Assembly (NCBI GenBank): GCA_018920255.1 | Contig: JAHLMR010000002.1 | Coordinates: 1 to 63,498 of the forward strand | Direction: 5' to 3' | Source of the DNA: Candidatus Aenigmatarchaeota archaeon | GTDB taxonomy: Archaea > Aenigmatarchaeota > Aenigmatarchaeia > Aenigmatarchaeales > JAHLMR01 | DNA: 63,498 nucleotides | In this document: positions 9,102-17,362 of the stretch, one piece after another | Layout: each line of letters starts with the position of its first letter | How positions within the stretch are numbered: position 1 is the first letter of the stretch | Notes under the pieces: model-generated | Told to the model about the DNA's origin: nothing | Database searches by the model: none | The model's input: only the letters and a program-made list of their open reading frames with translations | Translations under genes and position numbers: made by a program

Positions 9102-10119
9102 AAGAAAAAATTTTATTAATAAGATCTAAAATAAAAAATTTAAAATTTATAACTGGTCCGAGTAGAGTAGGCTTAGAATTAGAAAAGGGATTAAGAAAAA
9201 AATATGATGTTGAAACTATACAAATATCTAAATATCATGAATTATTTTGGTTAGTACCATATTTAATTATAAAATCAAAAGCAAAAATAGTCATCTGTAT
9301 AGGAACAGATTATGGTTATTTTATACCATTTTTATCAAGTAAAAAAGCAATAGTTATATTTCATGATCTTTTTCCTTTTACTCTTCAAACCCAATTGTAT
9401 AAAAATTTTTTAGGAAAATATTTAATAAAAATCTTTTTATTTATTATGTGGAAATTAGCTTCTTTAAATTTTCTTTTGGTTTCAGATTCATCTCAAACAG
9501 CAAAAGAACTAAAAATATTTTTTGGAAAAGAATCAGAAGTTATAAATCTTGGTGTGGATATAAATAGATTTAAACCCCTTAAATTTAAAAAATTAAAAGA
9601 ACCAATAAAGCTAGGATTTTTTTCTCATTTTATTTATAGAAAAGGAGTAGATATAGCAATAAATATTTATGAAAAATTAAAGAATAAAATTAATTGTGAA
9701 TTAATTCTTGTTGGAGGAAAATTCACAAGAACAACAATAAAAGTTGTTGATATAGAAAAATTAATAAAAAATGATAAGAACGTTAAAATTTTAGGTAGAA
9801 TTCCAGATAAAGATGTACCAAAATTATATAATTCATTTGATTTCTTTCTCTTTCCAAGTAGATCTGAAGGTTTTGGACTTCCTATTCTTGAAGCAGCAGC
9901 TTGTGGAATACCTGTATTTACATTAGAATCAGCACATATACCGGAAGAAGTAAAAAAAGCAAGTATTGTTTGTAAAGATGAAGATGAGATAGTTGAAAAA
10001 ATAATAGAATTATCAAAAAATAAAAAATTGTATGATAAAATTAGATTTGAAAAAATGAAATATGCAAGAAAATTTACTTGGGATAAATGTGTTAATGAAT
10101 ATGATAAATTAATACAAAA
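9020..10119 (+). repeat. Right copy of the 1.1-kb mosaic direct repeat
   Basis: This is the counterpart of 1-1100 at offset 9019. It includes the last 82 bp of the beta-CASP gene and most of the GT4 paralogue B. Identity stops about 20 codons before the GT4 stop codons; copy A ends CFLHK, copy B SLKEINNN, and the flanking genes differ (a GT4 gene after A, rtcA after B). Confidence 0.85.
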
Positions 10120-10147
10120 ATCATTAAAAGAAATAAATAACAATTAA
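9098..10147 (+). CDS. GT4-family glycosyltransferase, paralogue B
   Basis: A 349-residue GT-B enzyme and close paralogue of the protein at 79-1119. EX7E is E257-GFGLPIL-E265 in SRSEGFGLPILEAAACG. Residues 1-11, about 30-65 and 195-340 match paralogue A almost exactly, while the acceptor-side region (about 66-130) differs, for example VICIGTDYGYFIPF in place of IISIHSDIWFTPF. That pattern suggests divergence in acceptor choice with a conserved donor site. ATGA overlap with the nuclease gene; rtcA follows after 5 bp, so these genes probably share a transcript with aglB. Confidence 0.87.
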   Translation: MKEKILLIRSKIKNLKFITGPSRVGLELEKGLRKKYDVETIQISKYHELFWLVPYLIIKSKAKIVICIGTDYGYFIPFLSSKKAIVIFHDLFPFTLQTQLYKNFLGKYLIKIFLFIMWKLASLNFLLVSDSSQTAKELKIFFGKESEVINLGVDINRFKPLKFKKLKEPIKLGFFSHFIYRKGVDIAINIYEKLKNKINCELILVGGKFTRTTIKVVDIEKLIKNDKNVKILGRIPDKDVPKLYNSFDFFLFPSRSEGFGLPILEAAACGIPVFTLESAHIPEEVKKASIVCKDEDEIVEKIIELSKNKKLYDKIRFEKMKYARKFTWDKCVNEYDKLIQKSLKEINNN

Positions 10148-10152
10148 AATAT

Positions 10153-11160
10153 ATGATTGTTTTAAACGGATCAGAAGCAGGAGGACAGTTTGTAAGAACA
10201 GCAATAGCTTTATCAGCAATTACAAAAACTCCAGTAAAAATAACAAACATTAGAGGTGCAAGAAAACCACCGGGCTTAAAAATTCAACATATAGAAGGAA
10301 TAGATGCTATAGGAAAATTATGTGATGCAAAAATAAATGGTCTAAAGTTAGGTTCTAAAGAGATTGAATTTATTCCAGGAAATTTAGTTTCAAAGGATTT
10401 AGAAATAAATATTTCTACTGCAGGTTCTATAGGATTAATTCTTCAAGCAATTCTTTTAGTTACAGCAAATCTTAATGAAAAAATTAAAATAAAAATAAAT
10501 GGTGGAGCAACATTTGGCAAATGGGCCCCTTCACCATATTATTTAGAAAAAGTCATTTTTCCACTTATAGGAGAAAAAACAAAAATAAATGTTATAAAAG
10601 ATGGTTTTTATCCAAAGGGCGGAGCAGAAGTTGAAGTCTTTACAGAGCCTTGGAAAAAAAGAAAAATTGTTTATGAAACTTCAGGAAATATAAAAGAAAT
10701 AAAAATTTTTTCTTATTCTTCAGAATTATTAAAAAGTAAAAATGTTGCAGAAAGACAAGCAAACTCAGCAGAAATTTTTTTAAAAGAAAAACTAAACACT
10801 GAAATTTCAAAAGAGATTTTTTATTCTAAATCTTTATGTGCTGGTTCAGGAATTTTAATAGTTTGTAAAACAGAAAATTCTATTTTTGGTGCTGATGCTA
10901 TAGGGGAAATAGGAAAAACATCTGAAAATGTTGGATTAGAAGCAGCAAAATATCTTTTAAATGATTTATTTAATGGTGCAGTTGATATTCATGCAGGAGA
11001 CATGCTTTTACCATACATCGCATTTAATGGATCTGGAAAAATATTAGTACCAAAAATTTCTCAACATATTATTAAAAATATAGAAGTATTAGAATCATTT
11101 TATAAAATTAAATTTAAGGTTGATGGTGAAAAAGGAAAACAAGGAAAAATTATTTTATAA
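10153..11160 (+). CDS. rtcA: RNA 3'-terminal phosphate cyclase
   Basis: A 335-residue enzyme that converts an RNA 3'-phosphate to a 2',3'-cyclic phosphate via an adenylylated histidine. It shows the family start LNGSEAGGQFVRTAIALSAI, the substrate-binding GARKPPGLKIQHIEGI, the SAGSIGLILQAILL segment, GGATFGKWAPSPYY, and the nucleotidyl-accepting histidine H280 in DIHAGDMLLPY. Length is typical. It follows the GT4 paralogue by 5 bp but has no evident connection to glycosylation; RNA repair and splicing enzymes are more likely partners. The end overlaps the convergent GTPase gene by 6 bp. Confidence 0.95.
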   Translation: MIVLNGSEAGGQFVRTAIALSAITKTPVKITNIRGARKPPGLKIQHIEGIDAIGKLCDAKINGLKLGSKEIEFIPGNLVSKDLEINISTAGSIGLILQAILLVTANLNEKIKIKINGGATFGKWAPSPYYLEKVIFPLIGEKTKINVIKDGFYPKGGAEVEVFTEPWKKRKIVYETSGNIKEIKIFSYSSELLKSKNVAERQANSAEIFLKEKLNTEISKEIFYSKSLCAGSGILIVCKTENSIFGADAIGEIGKTSENVGLEAAKYLLNDLFNGAVDIHAGDMLLPYIAFNGSGKILVPKISQHIIKNIEVLESFYKIKFKVDGEKGKQGKIIL

Positions 11161-12123
11161 CAATTTTTTAATTTCATTTTTAAGATCTTCTATTCCTTCT
11201 TCAGTTTCACATGAAACCTTTAAAATATTATCTATTTTTAATTTGTTTATATTTTTTTCAGAAATATCTATTTTGTTTGCTACCAATATTACTGGGATGT
11301 TAAATAGATTTTTAATTTCATTATACAAAGAAATTTGTTTTTCTAATTCCCAACCACAAGTTTCACTTAAATCAAATACATAAATTATATAATTTGCTAT
11401 ATTTTTTAATGCAATAATTGTTTGCATTTCTATTTTATTTCTTTTTGAAATAGGTCTATCGAGAAGTCCTGGAGTATCTATAATTTGAATTTTTTTAAAA
11501 TTATGTTCAAAATATCCTATCATTAAACCCTTTGTTGTAAATGGATATGGCTGAATTTCTGGCTTAGAACCTGTTAATTTCCATAACAAAGAACTTTTTC
11601 CAACATTTGGGAATCCAGCAATTATTATAGTTTTCATATCTTTAATTTCTGGAAGTTTTCTAAGAACTTTTCCAGCTTCTACTAGAGTATTTAAATAAGA
11701 TTTTTTCTTTTTTAAAAGTCTAGAAACACGTCCATAAAATTCTTTTCTTATATTTCTAAATTCGTTTGTATGCTTTGCATTTTCAAGTTTCTTTAAAAAT
11801 ATAATTTGTAAACTTCTAATTTTATTTATTAAAAATTTTATTGTTTTTAATGATTTTTGAATTTTCTCATAACCAATTAAAACATCCGTAATCTCATAAT
11901 AAAATTTATTAACGTTTTTTGGAAAACTATTATATGAATTTTTCAATAGTTCTATAAGTTTGTTTGCAGATACTTTTATTCTTATCCCTTCTTTTTGTCT
12001 TGCATTTTCTATAATAGAATCTTTAAATTTCTCTTTTTTAACAATCTTTGATGCAGCACTAAAAGAAATTTCAATTAATTCTTTATCAGTATAACATATA
12101 GTTTTTTTAAATGGATTTGTCAT
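11155..12123 (-). CDS. Nog1-like GTPase (ribosome biogenesis)
   Basis: A 322-residue TRAFAC GTPase with an N-terminal helical NOG1-type domain (about 1-160), then a G domain: G1 GFPNVGKSS (170-178), G2 region YPFTTKG, G3 DTPGLLD (216 onward) and G4 NKID (283-286). The helical domain precedes an Obg-like G domain, the archaeal Nog1 arrangement; eukaryotic Nog1 acts in 60S maturation. The protein stops just after the G domain, shorter than eukaryotic Nog1 but usual for archaea. It is transcribed against rtcA, with TATA-like TTAAATATTT just upstream (about 12144-12153). Confidence 0.85.
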   Translation of the reverse strand: MTNPFKKTICYTDKELIEISFSAASKIVKKEKFKDSIIENARQKEGIRIKVSANKLIELLKNSYNSFPKNVNKFYYEITDVLIGYEKIQKSLKTIKFLINKIRSLQIIFLKKLENAKHTNEFRNIRKEFYGRVSRLLKKKKSYLNTLVEAGKVLRKLPEIKDMKTIIIAGFPNVGKSSLLWKLTGSKPEIQPYPFTTKGLMIGYFEHNFKKIQIIDTPGLLDRPISKRNKIEMQTIIALKNIANYIIYVFDLSETCGWELEKQISLYNEIKNLFNIPVILVANKIDISEKNINKLKIDNILKVSCETEEGIEDLKNEIKKLL

Positions 12124-12308
12124 AAATTGAATATTAATAGCTTAAATATTTAAAAAACAAGCTTAGAAAATTATTTCTATGAAGCTTCGAGTTGCGAAAG
12201 GTTATGTATTTTTTCAAAAAATTTCTTGATTTATATTTTCTATTTCTACAAGGCCGCTGATAAATTTTATCTTAAAAACACATTAAATTTTTTCATAAAA
12301 CAGTAATC
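12124..12308. other. Intergenic region with no recognisable gene
   Basis: About 185 bp between the Nog1-like gene and the promoter of the acidic small protein. It holds a TATA-like run for the minus-strand gene near 12144 and a slightly GC-richer patch (about 12178-12260) with a short TTCG/CGAA hairpin and a CTGA element. No tRNA fold and no convincing C/D or H/ACA guide structure could be built by eye. Confidence 0.4.
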
Positions 12309-12316
12309 TTTAAATA
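12309..12316 (+). promoter_or_regulatory. TATA box for the acidic 48-aa protein
   Basis: TTTAAATA lies within AATCTTTAAATATATATC, the same core found before S12, EF-1A, S10 and L21e in this window. The start codon is 55 bp downstream with GGAGG in between, so the transcript has a short leader. Confidence 0.6.
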
Positions 12317-12370
12317 TATATCATTTTTCTTTATTTTTGAGAAAAAATATTTAAAATGGAGGATGGTTTT

Positions 12371-12517
12371 ATGGCAAAAAAGAGTAAAAAGGAGGAAAAA
12401 AATATGGTTAAAAAGAAACCTCTTGAAGAAATAGAGGAAGAAACAGAGGAAGAATTCGAGGAAGACGATACTTTTGCAGCAGATGATGAAAGCTTTGAAG
12501 AAGAGGAAGAATTTTAA
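12371..12517 (+). CDS. Small highly acidic protein, 48 aa
   Basis: MAKKSKKEEKNMVKKKPLEE is followed by a C-terminal half that is almost all Glu/Asp (IEEETEEEFEEDDTFAADDE then SFEEEEEF). The strong Shine-Dalgarno GGAGG sits 9 bases before the ATG and a consensus TATA box lies 55 bp upstream, so this is a genuine and probably highly expressed gene despite its size. The basic head and acidic tail suggest a nucleic-acid or histone-binding role, but no family is recognised. Similar short charged tails occur on archaeal RNA polymerase and ribosomal factors. Confidence 0.7.
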   Translation: MAKKSKKEEKNMVKKKPLEEIEEETEEEFEEDDTFAADDESFEEEEEF

Positions 12518-12614
12518 ATAGTTTAATTTATTTTTTAAATATTTTTTTAATTATATATTCTAAAGAAAAGAAATTAATTTAAAAGATAAAGTTTAGTTTT
12601 AATTTGTGATTTAA

Positions 12615-12725
12615 ATGAAAATAAAAAAATGTCCAGAATGCGGTTCAAAAAAATTAATAACAAAAATAAAAGAAGTTTATTGTGGGGAATGTGGTTTTAT
12701 AGTTAAAGAAGATATTATGCTATAA
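12615..12725 (+). CDS. Small zinc-ribbon protein, 36 aa (TFIIB-ribbon-like)
   Basis: A 36-codon reading frame whose product, MKIKKCPECGSKKLITKIKE and on, contains C-x2-C (CPEC) and C-x2-C (CGEC) separated by 14 residues, with GFIVKED after the second knuckle. This is the layout of the N-terminal zinc ribbon of transcription factor B, here as a stand-alone protein without cyclin folds. It lies 97 bp after the acidic protein and before a pilin-like gene. Coding is supported by the intact zinc knuckles; function is unknown. Confidence 0.65.
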   Translation: MKIKKCPECGSKKLITKIKEVYCGECGFIVKEDIML

Positions 12726-12762
12726 AATAATATTTAAATAAACAAAAAATATTTTATATTTT

Positions 12763-13353
12763 ATGTTAAAAGGTCAATCAATTACAATAGTATTTATGAT
12801 ATTTTTCTTTATTATTATAATTTTAAGTATAACATTTTTACCAGATATACAAAAAAATATAAAAGCAGCACAAATAACAAATGAAATTCAAAATGTTAAA
12901 ACACAAATTTCAAATTGCAATTCTAAACTTTTAGAAACAGCAAGAACAGGAATCAAAAATACATGCTATATTCCAGCTGAAATAGGAAAAGTTACTGCAA
13001 AAACAGAAGGTATTTATTATACCATTCAAGCAGATGAAAAAATATGTGATCCGCATGATTGGATTGAGATTGATTCAGAAAAGCATATTTGGTCAAAATG
13101 TTTAAATAATGGATATACACTCCAATATATGTGGAATTTTCCAAACCCATTGTATGTTAATGGAACTATAACTGGAAATATATACATATATCCAGCAAGC
13201 GGAGGTCAGGGATTTGAAAAAAATGTTAAATTCAGAACAATTACAGTTGTTGTTGCATTTAACTATGTTCCAGGACAAGAAGGAAAAAATATTGAATTTG
13301 TAAGAGAATCTGTAACAGATGAAAATGTTACATTATCGGTGATCATTTCATGA
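12763..13353 (+). CDS. Membrane-anchored protein with pilin-like N-terminus
   Basis: A 196-residue protein of no recognised family. It begins MLKGQSITIVFMIFFFIIII: a short basic head with KGQS, then one long hydrophobic helix (7-26) and a soluble extracellular domain rich in beta-strand residues and four cysteines (about 52, 67, 93, 113). The KG-QS junction resembles class III prepilin cleavage sites seen in archaeal pilins, but the helix lacks the usual glutamate at position 5, so the assignment is tentative. It overlaps the next secreted gene by 4 bp (ATGA), making a two-gene unit. Confidence 0.65.
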   Translation: MLKGQSITIVFMIFFFIIIILSITFLPDIQKNIKAAQITNEIQNVKTQISNCNSKLLETARTGIKNTCYIPAEIGKVTAKTEGIYYTIQADEKICDPHDWIEIDSEKHIWSKCLNNGYTLQYMWNFPNPLYVNGTITGNIYIYPASGGQGFEKNVKFRTITVVVAFNYVPGQEGKNIEFVRESVTDENVTLSVIIS

Positions 13354-13841
13354 AAAAATATATAATTATTTTAATTTCAATTATTATTTTATCTTCAATT
13401 TCATTTGCAGAAACTCTTGAAACTGATAGCTATACTTTTAATTTGTTAGTGCCAATAGATTTTAATAGTTTAAATAGTGATAGCTATACTTTTAAATTTG
13501 CATTAAGTCAACCAACTATAGGTATTTCTTCAAGTGAACAAAATTCACTTTGTATAGGTATATTTTGTACTTCACAAATATTACCATTATATGCAATTAA
13601 AATATCAGGTACTCTTAATTATTCAGATAATACAAGCGTTTCTAATGCTAAAATAATTGTAACTACTCCAACAAGTAAAAAGTCTACAATAACAGATAAA
13701 AATGGAAATTTTGAAATAACCATTTATCCGGTTTTAGAATATTATATTAAAAAACCATTTGAAATTGAAATTTATGTTATAGGAAAAATTGAAGCAATAT
13801 ACACTTGTACTTATGATTGGTATTCAAATACATGTAATTAA
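13350..13841 (+). CDS. Secreted protein with a carboxypeptidase-regulatory-like beta domain
   Basis: 163 residues with a signal peptide MKKYIIILISIIILSSISFA and probable cleavage before ETLE. A short internal duplication follows (DSYTFNLLVPIDFNSLNSDS, the DSYTF element twice). Residues about 85-130 (LNYSDNTSVSNAKIIVTTPT, TDKNGNFEITI) match the transthyretin/carboxypeptidase-regulatory type fold that displays surface loops. The C-terminal CTYDWYSNTCN could form a disulfide. Its start overlaps the pilin-like gene, and it converges on hisS with a 2-bp gap. Probably an extracellular partner of the upstream protein. Confidence 0.7.
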   Translation: MKKYIIILISIIILSSISFAETLETDSYTFNLLVPIDFNSLNSDSYTFKFALSQPTIGISSSEQNSLCIGIFCTSQILPLYAIKISGTLNYSDNTSVSNAKIIVTTPTSKKSTITDKNGNFEITIYPVLEYYIKKPFEIEIYVIGKIEAIYTCTYDWYSNTCN

Positions 13842-13843
13842 AT

Positions 13844-15127
13844 TTAATTTTGTCTTGCCCATGCTATAAATGACCCCAATGGCATTAAAATTTCTTCTCC
13901 ACTTTGCATATTTCTTACTTTAATTGAAGAAAGTTTTAATTCATTTTCACCTATTATTGCAACATATGGAATCCCCAATGTACTTGCATATTCTATTTGT
14001 TTTGAAAGCTTTCTTTCAGATATATCCCAGTCTGTTCTTATTCCAGCAGCTCTTAATTGATTTATAATTTTTATAGCCTGGCTTTTAATATTTTCATTTA
14101 CTATTGCAACAAAAATTTTTGCAGGTGCTGATTTTTTAATTAAACCTCTTTCTAAAAGTAAAGAGAATAGTCTAGATAATCCTATACTTATTCCAGTAGC
14201 TGGATAATCTGGACCACCAATATTTTTAATAAGATTATCATATCTTCCGCCACCACCAATACTAACATTTTTATCGCTAACAGAAATTTCATAAACAAGA
14301 CTTGTATAATAGTCAAGACCTCTTACAATAGAAAAATCTAATTCTAATCTATCTAATATTGAGAAATCTTTTGCTAATAAAAATAATTCTTTTATTTCTT
14401 CTAAACCATCGACATTTTGAAATTCGTTTTCAATATATTTTATTTTTTCATAAAAACTACTTTTCATTGTTAAGATTTCTATAATTTTATTTATATTAAT
14501 TTTTTCAGAAATATTTTCTATTTCTTTTTTAAAAGCATCTATACCAATTTTATCTTTTTTATCTATAATTTTTAAAACTTTATCAAGATTTTCTTCCTCT
14601 ACACCTAAATTTTTAAGTATATTTTGAATAACTTTTCTATTGTTTACTTTTATTTTAAAATCATCAATCTGAAAAGTTTCAAAAACTTCTATTACTGCAC
14701 ATAAACATTCTATATCCGCATTCAAACTTTTACATCCTATAATATCAATATCAGCTTGCCAAAATTCACGATATCTCATAGCTTGTGGATTGTCATATCT
14801 CCAAGCTCTATCGATTGCATATCTTTTAAACGGCATTGGTAAATTTAGATTATTACTTATTATTCTTGCAAGCGGCATAGTTAAATCAAACCTTAAACCA
14901 ACTTCTCTTTCAGATTTATCTTTAAAATAATATATTTCATCTTTTACAGCTTCTCCGAGCCCACCTTTTGCAGAAAGCAATTCAAAACTCTCTAATGCTG
15001 GTGTAATTAAAGGCACAAATCCATATTTTTCAAAAATTTTTCTTATTGTTTCAATCATAGATAAAAGAATATTTGCTTCATCTTGTAAAAAATCTTTCAT
15101 ACCTTTTACTGGTAAAAATTGCTTCAT
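13844..15127 (-). CDS. hisS: Histidyl-tRNA synthetase
   Basis: A 427-residue class II aminoacyl-tRNA synthetase. Motif 1 lies near the N-terminus (FEKYGFVPLITPALESFELL), motif 2 is RAWRYDNPQAMRYREFWQAD, the histidine-specific motifs are RGLDYYTSLVYE and GGGGRYDNLI, and motif 3 is GISIGLSRLFSLL. The last 90 residues form the anticodon-binding domain. Length and motif order are typical. ATG at 15127 directly follows family-like MKQFLPVKGMKDFL. It is divergently placed from the EF-Tu-like barrel gene over a 65-bp spacer. Confidence 0.96.
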   Translation of the reverse strand: MKQFLPVKGMKDFLQDEANILLSMIETIRKIFEKYGFVPLITPALESFELLSAKGGLGEAVKDEIYYFKDKSEREVGLRFDLTMPLARIISNNLNLPMPFKRYAIDRAWRYDNPQAMRYREFWQADIDIIGCKSLNADIECLCAVIEVFETFQIDDFKIKVNNRKVIQNILKNLGVEEENLDKVLKIIDKKDKIGIDAFKKEIENISEKININKIIEILTMKSSFYEKIKYIENEFQNVDGLEEIKELFLLAKDFSILDRLELDFSIVRGLDYYTSLVYEISVSDKNVSIGGGGRYDNLIKNIGGPDYPATGISIGLSRLFSLLLERGLIKKSAPAKIFVAIVNENIKSQAIKIINQLRAAGIRTDWDISERKLSKQIEYASTLGIPYVAIIGENELKLSSIKVRNMQSGEEILMPLGSFIAWARQN

Positions 15128-15192
15128 AATATCACTTCTTTATTTTAATAATAAAAATTAATATTTAAATAATTGCAATTCTAAATAAAAAT

Positions 15193-15447
15193 ATGGCAGA
15201 TATAAAAATAGGTAAAGTAACGCATTATTTTTCAAAAATTGGTGTAGCAGTTTTAGAGCTTCAAGATTCAATAAAAATTGGTGACAGAATAGCTTTATTA
15301 TCAAAAAAAGGAGAAAGATTTGAACAAATTGTTGAAAGTATGCAAATAGAAAAAACTCAAATTAATGAAGCAAAAGCAGGACAATCAGTTGGAATAAAAG
15401 TAATACAAGAACCAAAGAAAAATTCTGATGTATTTAAAGTTTCTTAA
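15193..15447 (+). CDS. Small EF-Tu domain-2-like beta-barrel protein
   Basis: 84 residues: IGKVTHYFSKIGVAVLELQD, SIKIGDRIALL, ESMQIEKTQINEAKAGQSVG and IKVIQEPKK. This is the fold of domain 2 of translational GTPases (a barrel with the K-G-D and A-G-x-x-V-G turns) with no GTPase domain. Stand-alone proteins of this type are widespread in archaea and called translation elongation factor-like; their function is not established. The gene is probably leaderless or nearly so, with TTAAATAATT about 25 bp before the ATG. Confidence 0.8.
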   Translation: MADIKIGKVTHYFSKIGVAVLELQDSIKIGDRIALLSKKGERFEQIVESMQIEKTQINEAKAGQSVGIKVIQEPKKNSDVFKVS

Positions 15448-15491
15448 ATGAATGCAAATCTTTAATAAAATACTTTTCCTTATTTTAATTT

Positions 15492-16178
15492 ATGAATATT
15501 ATAGAACTTGTAAATGTTTCAAAAATATATAAATTAGATAATGTAGAAGTTAAAGCAATTTCTAATATTAATTTAAAAATAAAAAATGGGGAGACAGTTG
15601 CTATTATGGGACCATCAGGTTCAGGAAAATCTACTTTATTACATATTATTGGTTGTTTAGATAAACCTTCTTCTGGAAAAGTTATTATTGATTCTAAAGA
15701 TGTTTCAAAATTAAATGAAAATCAATTAGCAGAAATAAGAAGACAAAAAATAGGTTTCGTCTTTCAATTTTTTTACTTAATTCCATCTTTAAATGCATTA
15801 AGAAATGTAATGTTTCCTATGTTATTTACAAATAACTTAAATAAAGAGGAGAAGGAAAAAAAGGCAATTGAACTTTTAGAATTAGTTGGATTAAAAAATA
15901 GAATTTATCACAGACCTGCAGAAATGTCAGGAGGGGAAAGGCAAAGAATTGCTATTGCTAGAGCTCTTGCTAATGACCCACAAATTATTTTAGCTGATGA
16001 ACCAACTGGAAATTTAGATACAGAAAAGGGAAAAGCAATAATTGATCTTTTACTTAATCTTAATAAAGAAAAAAACATAACACTTATTATAGTTACTCAT
16101 GATTCATATATAGCTTCGCATGCAAAAAGAATAATAAAACTAAAAGATGGAAAAATAATATCTGATAGTAAAAAATAG
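15492..16178 (+). CDS. ABC transporter ATP-binding protein, MacB/LolD type
   Basis: A 228-residue ATPase: Walker A GPSGSGKST (40-48), Q-loop FVFQF, signature MSGGERQR (about 143-150), Walker B ILADEPTGNLD and the H-loop VTHD. The sequence class (YKLDNVEVKAISNINLKIKN) is the MacB/LolD group, whose members power mechanotransmission and lipoprotein, peptide or drug extrusion instead of classic import. It is first in a three-gene unit with a CARDB-like protein and an FtsX-type permease, separated by 13 and 4 bp. Confidence 0.92.
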   Translation: MNIIELVNVSKIYKLDNVEVKAISNINLKIKNGETVAIMGPSGSGKSTLLHIIGCLDKPSSGKVIIDSKDVSKLNENQLAEIRRQKIGFVFQFFYLIPSLNALRNVMFPMLFTNNLNKEEKEKKAIELLELVGLKNRIYHRPAEMSGGERQRIAIARALANDPQIILADEPTGNLDTEKGKAIIDLLLNLNKEKNITLIIVTHDSYIASHAKRIIKLKDGKIISDSKK

Positions 16179-16191
16179 GGAGGTAATAAAA

Positions 16192-17358
16192 ATGAAAAGT
16201 ATCAATATATTAATTTGTATGCTTTTATTTTCCTTTTCTACATTTGCTGCTGATACTATTAGTACAACAGCCTCTATTTACCCATCTGTATTATCTCCTG
16301 GAACAGAAGGATATATACAATTTACAATAACAAACACAGGAATAAATACAATAACAGATATGAGAATTTTATCAGTAATTGCAGATGCACCGATATTAAT
16401 TCAATCTCCAGGTGTTCAGACTTTAGGAAGTTTAAACCCAGGAAGTTCTTACTCAACTAATATTAAATTTACAGTACCATCATATACAAGTTCTGGATAT
16501 TATGTTGTAAGAATAACAACTGAAGTATGTTATGGTGTTTCTTGTAAAAATTATTTACAAAATGCAATAATAGCAGTTCAAGCACCAAGTTTAGTTGAGA
16601 TTAAGTCAATTACTCCTTATGAAATGAAAATAGGTAAAACTGAAAAATTTACTTTTACAATAAAAAATAATGGAGATTCTGATATAACAAATGTTATATT
16701 AACTTGGTATGATCCATCAAACGTTTTATTTCCTTTAGGAGAATCTAATAAAATATATATCCCAAAAATTAATGCATATGAAACCTATAATGTTTCAACA
16801 AATTTAGGAGTAAGTTCAAATGCTTTATCAGGATATCACAATATTTTTATAATAGTTCAATATACTGATAAAAAAGGAGTTATTCAATTTGTTAATAATA
16901 CTTTAGGTATTAAAATTTTAGGAAATTATAATTTTATTTTTTCAAAAGAATCTCAAGATATAATACAGCAAGGAAAATCTGGTTTAGTTTCTATTAAAAT
17001 TGCAAATGCTGGTACACAAGATGCAAAATTTTTAACACAAAAATTAATAACAGATGATAAAGAAATATCAGTTTCTCCTTCTATAATTTATGTTGGAAAT
17101 CTTAAAACCGATGATTTTGACACAGAAAAATATACAATCACTACTTATCCTTGGACAAAAATAGGATATCATAATTTAACTATGATAATAGAATATCAAG
17201 ATGAGTTTGGAAACACATATTCTGAAAATCATACATTTACTATATATGTCTCAGAATCGAATGTGTCATTTGATAATTTAAAAAATTTAATTATTTTAAT
17301 TGTTATAGGAATAATTATTTATTATTTTTATAATAAAAGAGTTAAGAAAAAACGATGA
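16192..17358 (+). CDS. Surface protein with tandem CARDB/COG1361-like beta domains and C-terminal anchor
   Basis: 388 residues. GGAGGT ribosome site, signal peptide (MKSINILICMLLFSFSTFAA), then about three immunoglobulin-like repeats with the pattern PGTEGYIQFTITNTG, IGKTEKFTFTIKNNGDSDI and QGKSGLVSIKIANAGTQDAK, as in COG1361/CARDB S-layer-type domains. One C-terminal transmembrane helix (about 363-380) ends in a basic tail, so the body faces outside. Lying between an ABC ATPase and its permease, it replaces the membrane-fusion or substrate-binding component expected in bacterial MacAB systems. Confidence 0.85.
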   Translation: MKSINILICMLLFSFSTFAADTISTTASIYPSVLSPGTEGYIQFTITNTGINTITDMRILSVIADAPILIQSPGVQTLGSLNPGSSYSTNIKFTVPSYTSSGYYVVRITTEVCYGVSCKNYLQNAIIAVQAPSLVEIKSITPYEMKIGKTEKFTFTIKNNGDSDITNVILTWYDPSNVLFPLGESNKIYIPKINAYETYNVSTNLGVSSNALSGYHNIFIIVQYTDKKGVIQFVNNTLGIKILGNYNFIFSKESQDIIQQGKSGLVSIKIANAGTQDAKFLTQKLITDDKEISVSPSIIYVGNLKTDDFDTEKYTITTYPWTKIGYHNLTMIIEYQDEFGNTYSENHTFTIYVSESNVSFDNLKNLIILIVIGIIIYYFYNKRVKKKR

Positions 17359-17362
17359 TAAA

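Noticed and set aside
9667-10143. Open frame of 158 codons antisense to the GT4 paralogue
   Set aside because: It is the reverse reading of a conserved glycosyltransferase; its absence from the near-identical left copy as an equally long frame argues against selection.
12178-12260. Possible C/D-box guide RNA
   Set aside because: A CTGA element is present but the C box is poor (TATGAAG), the distance is too long and no paired C'/D' boxes are visible.
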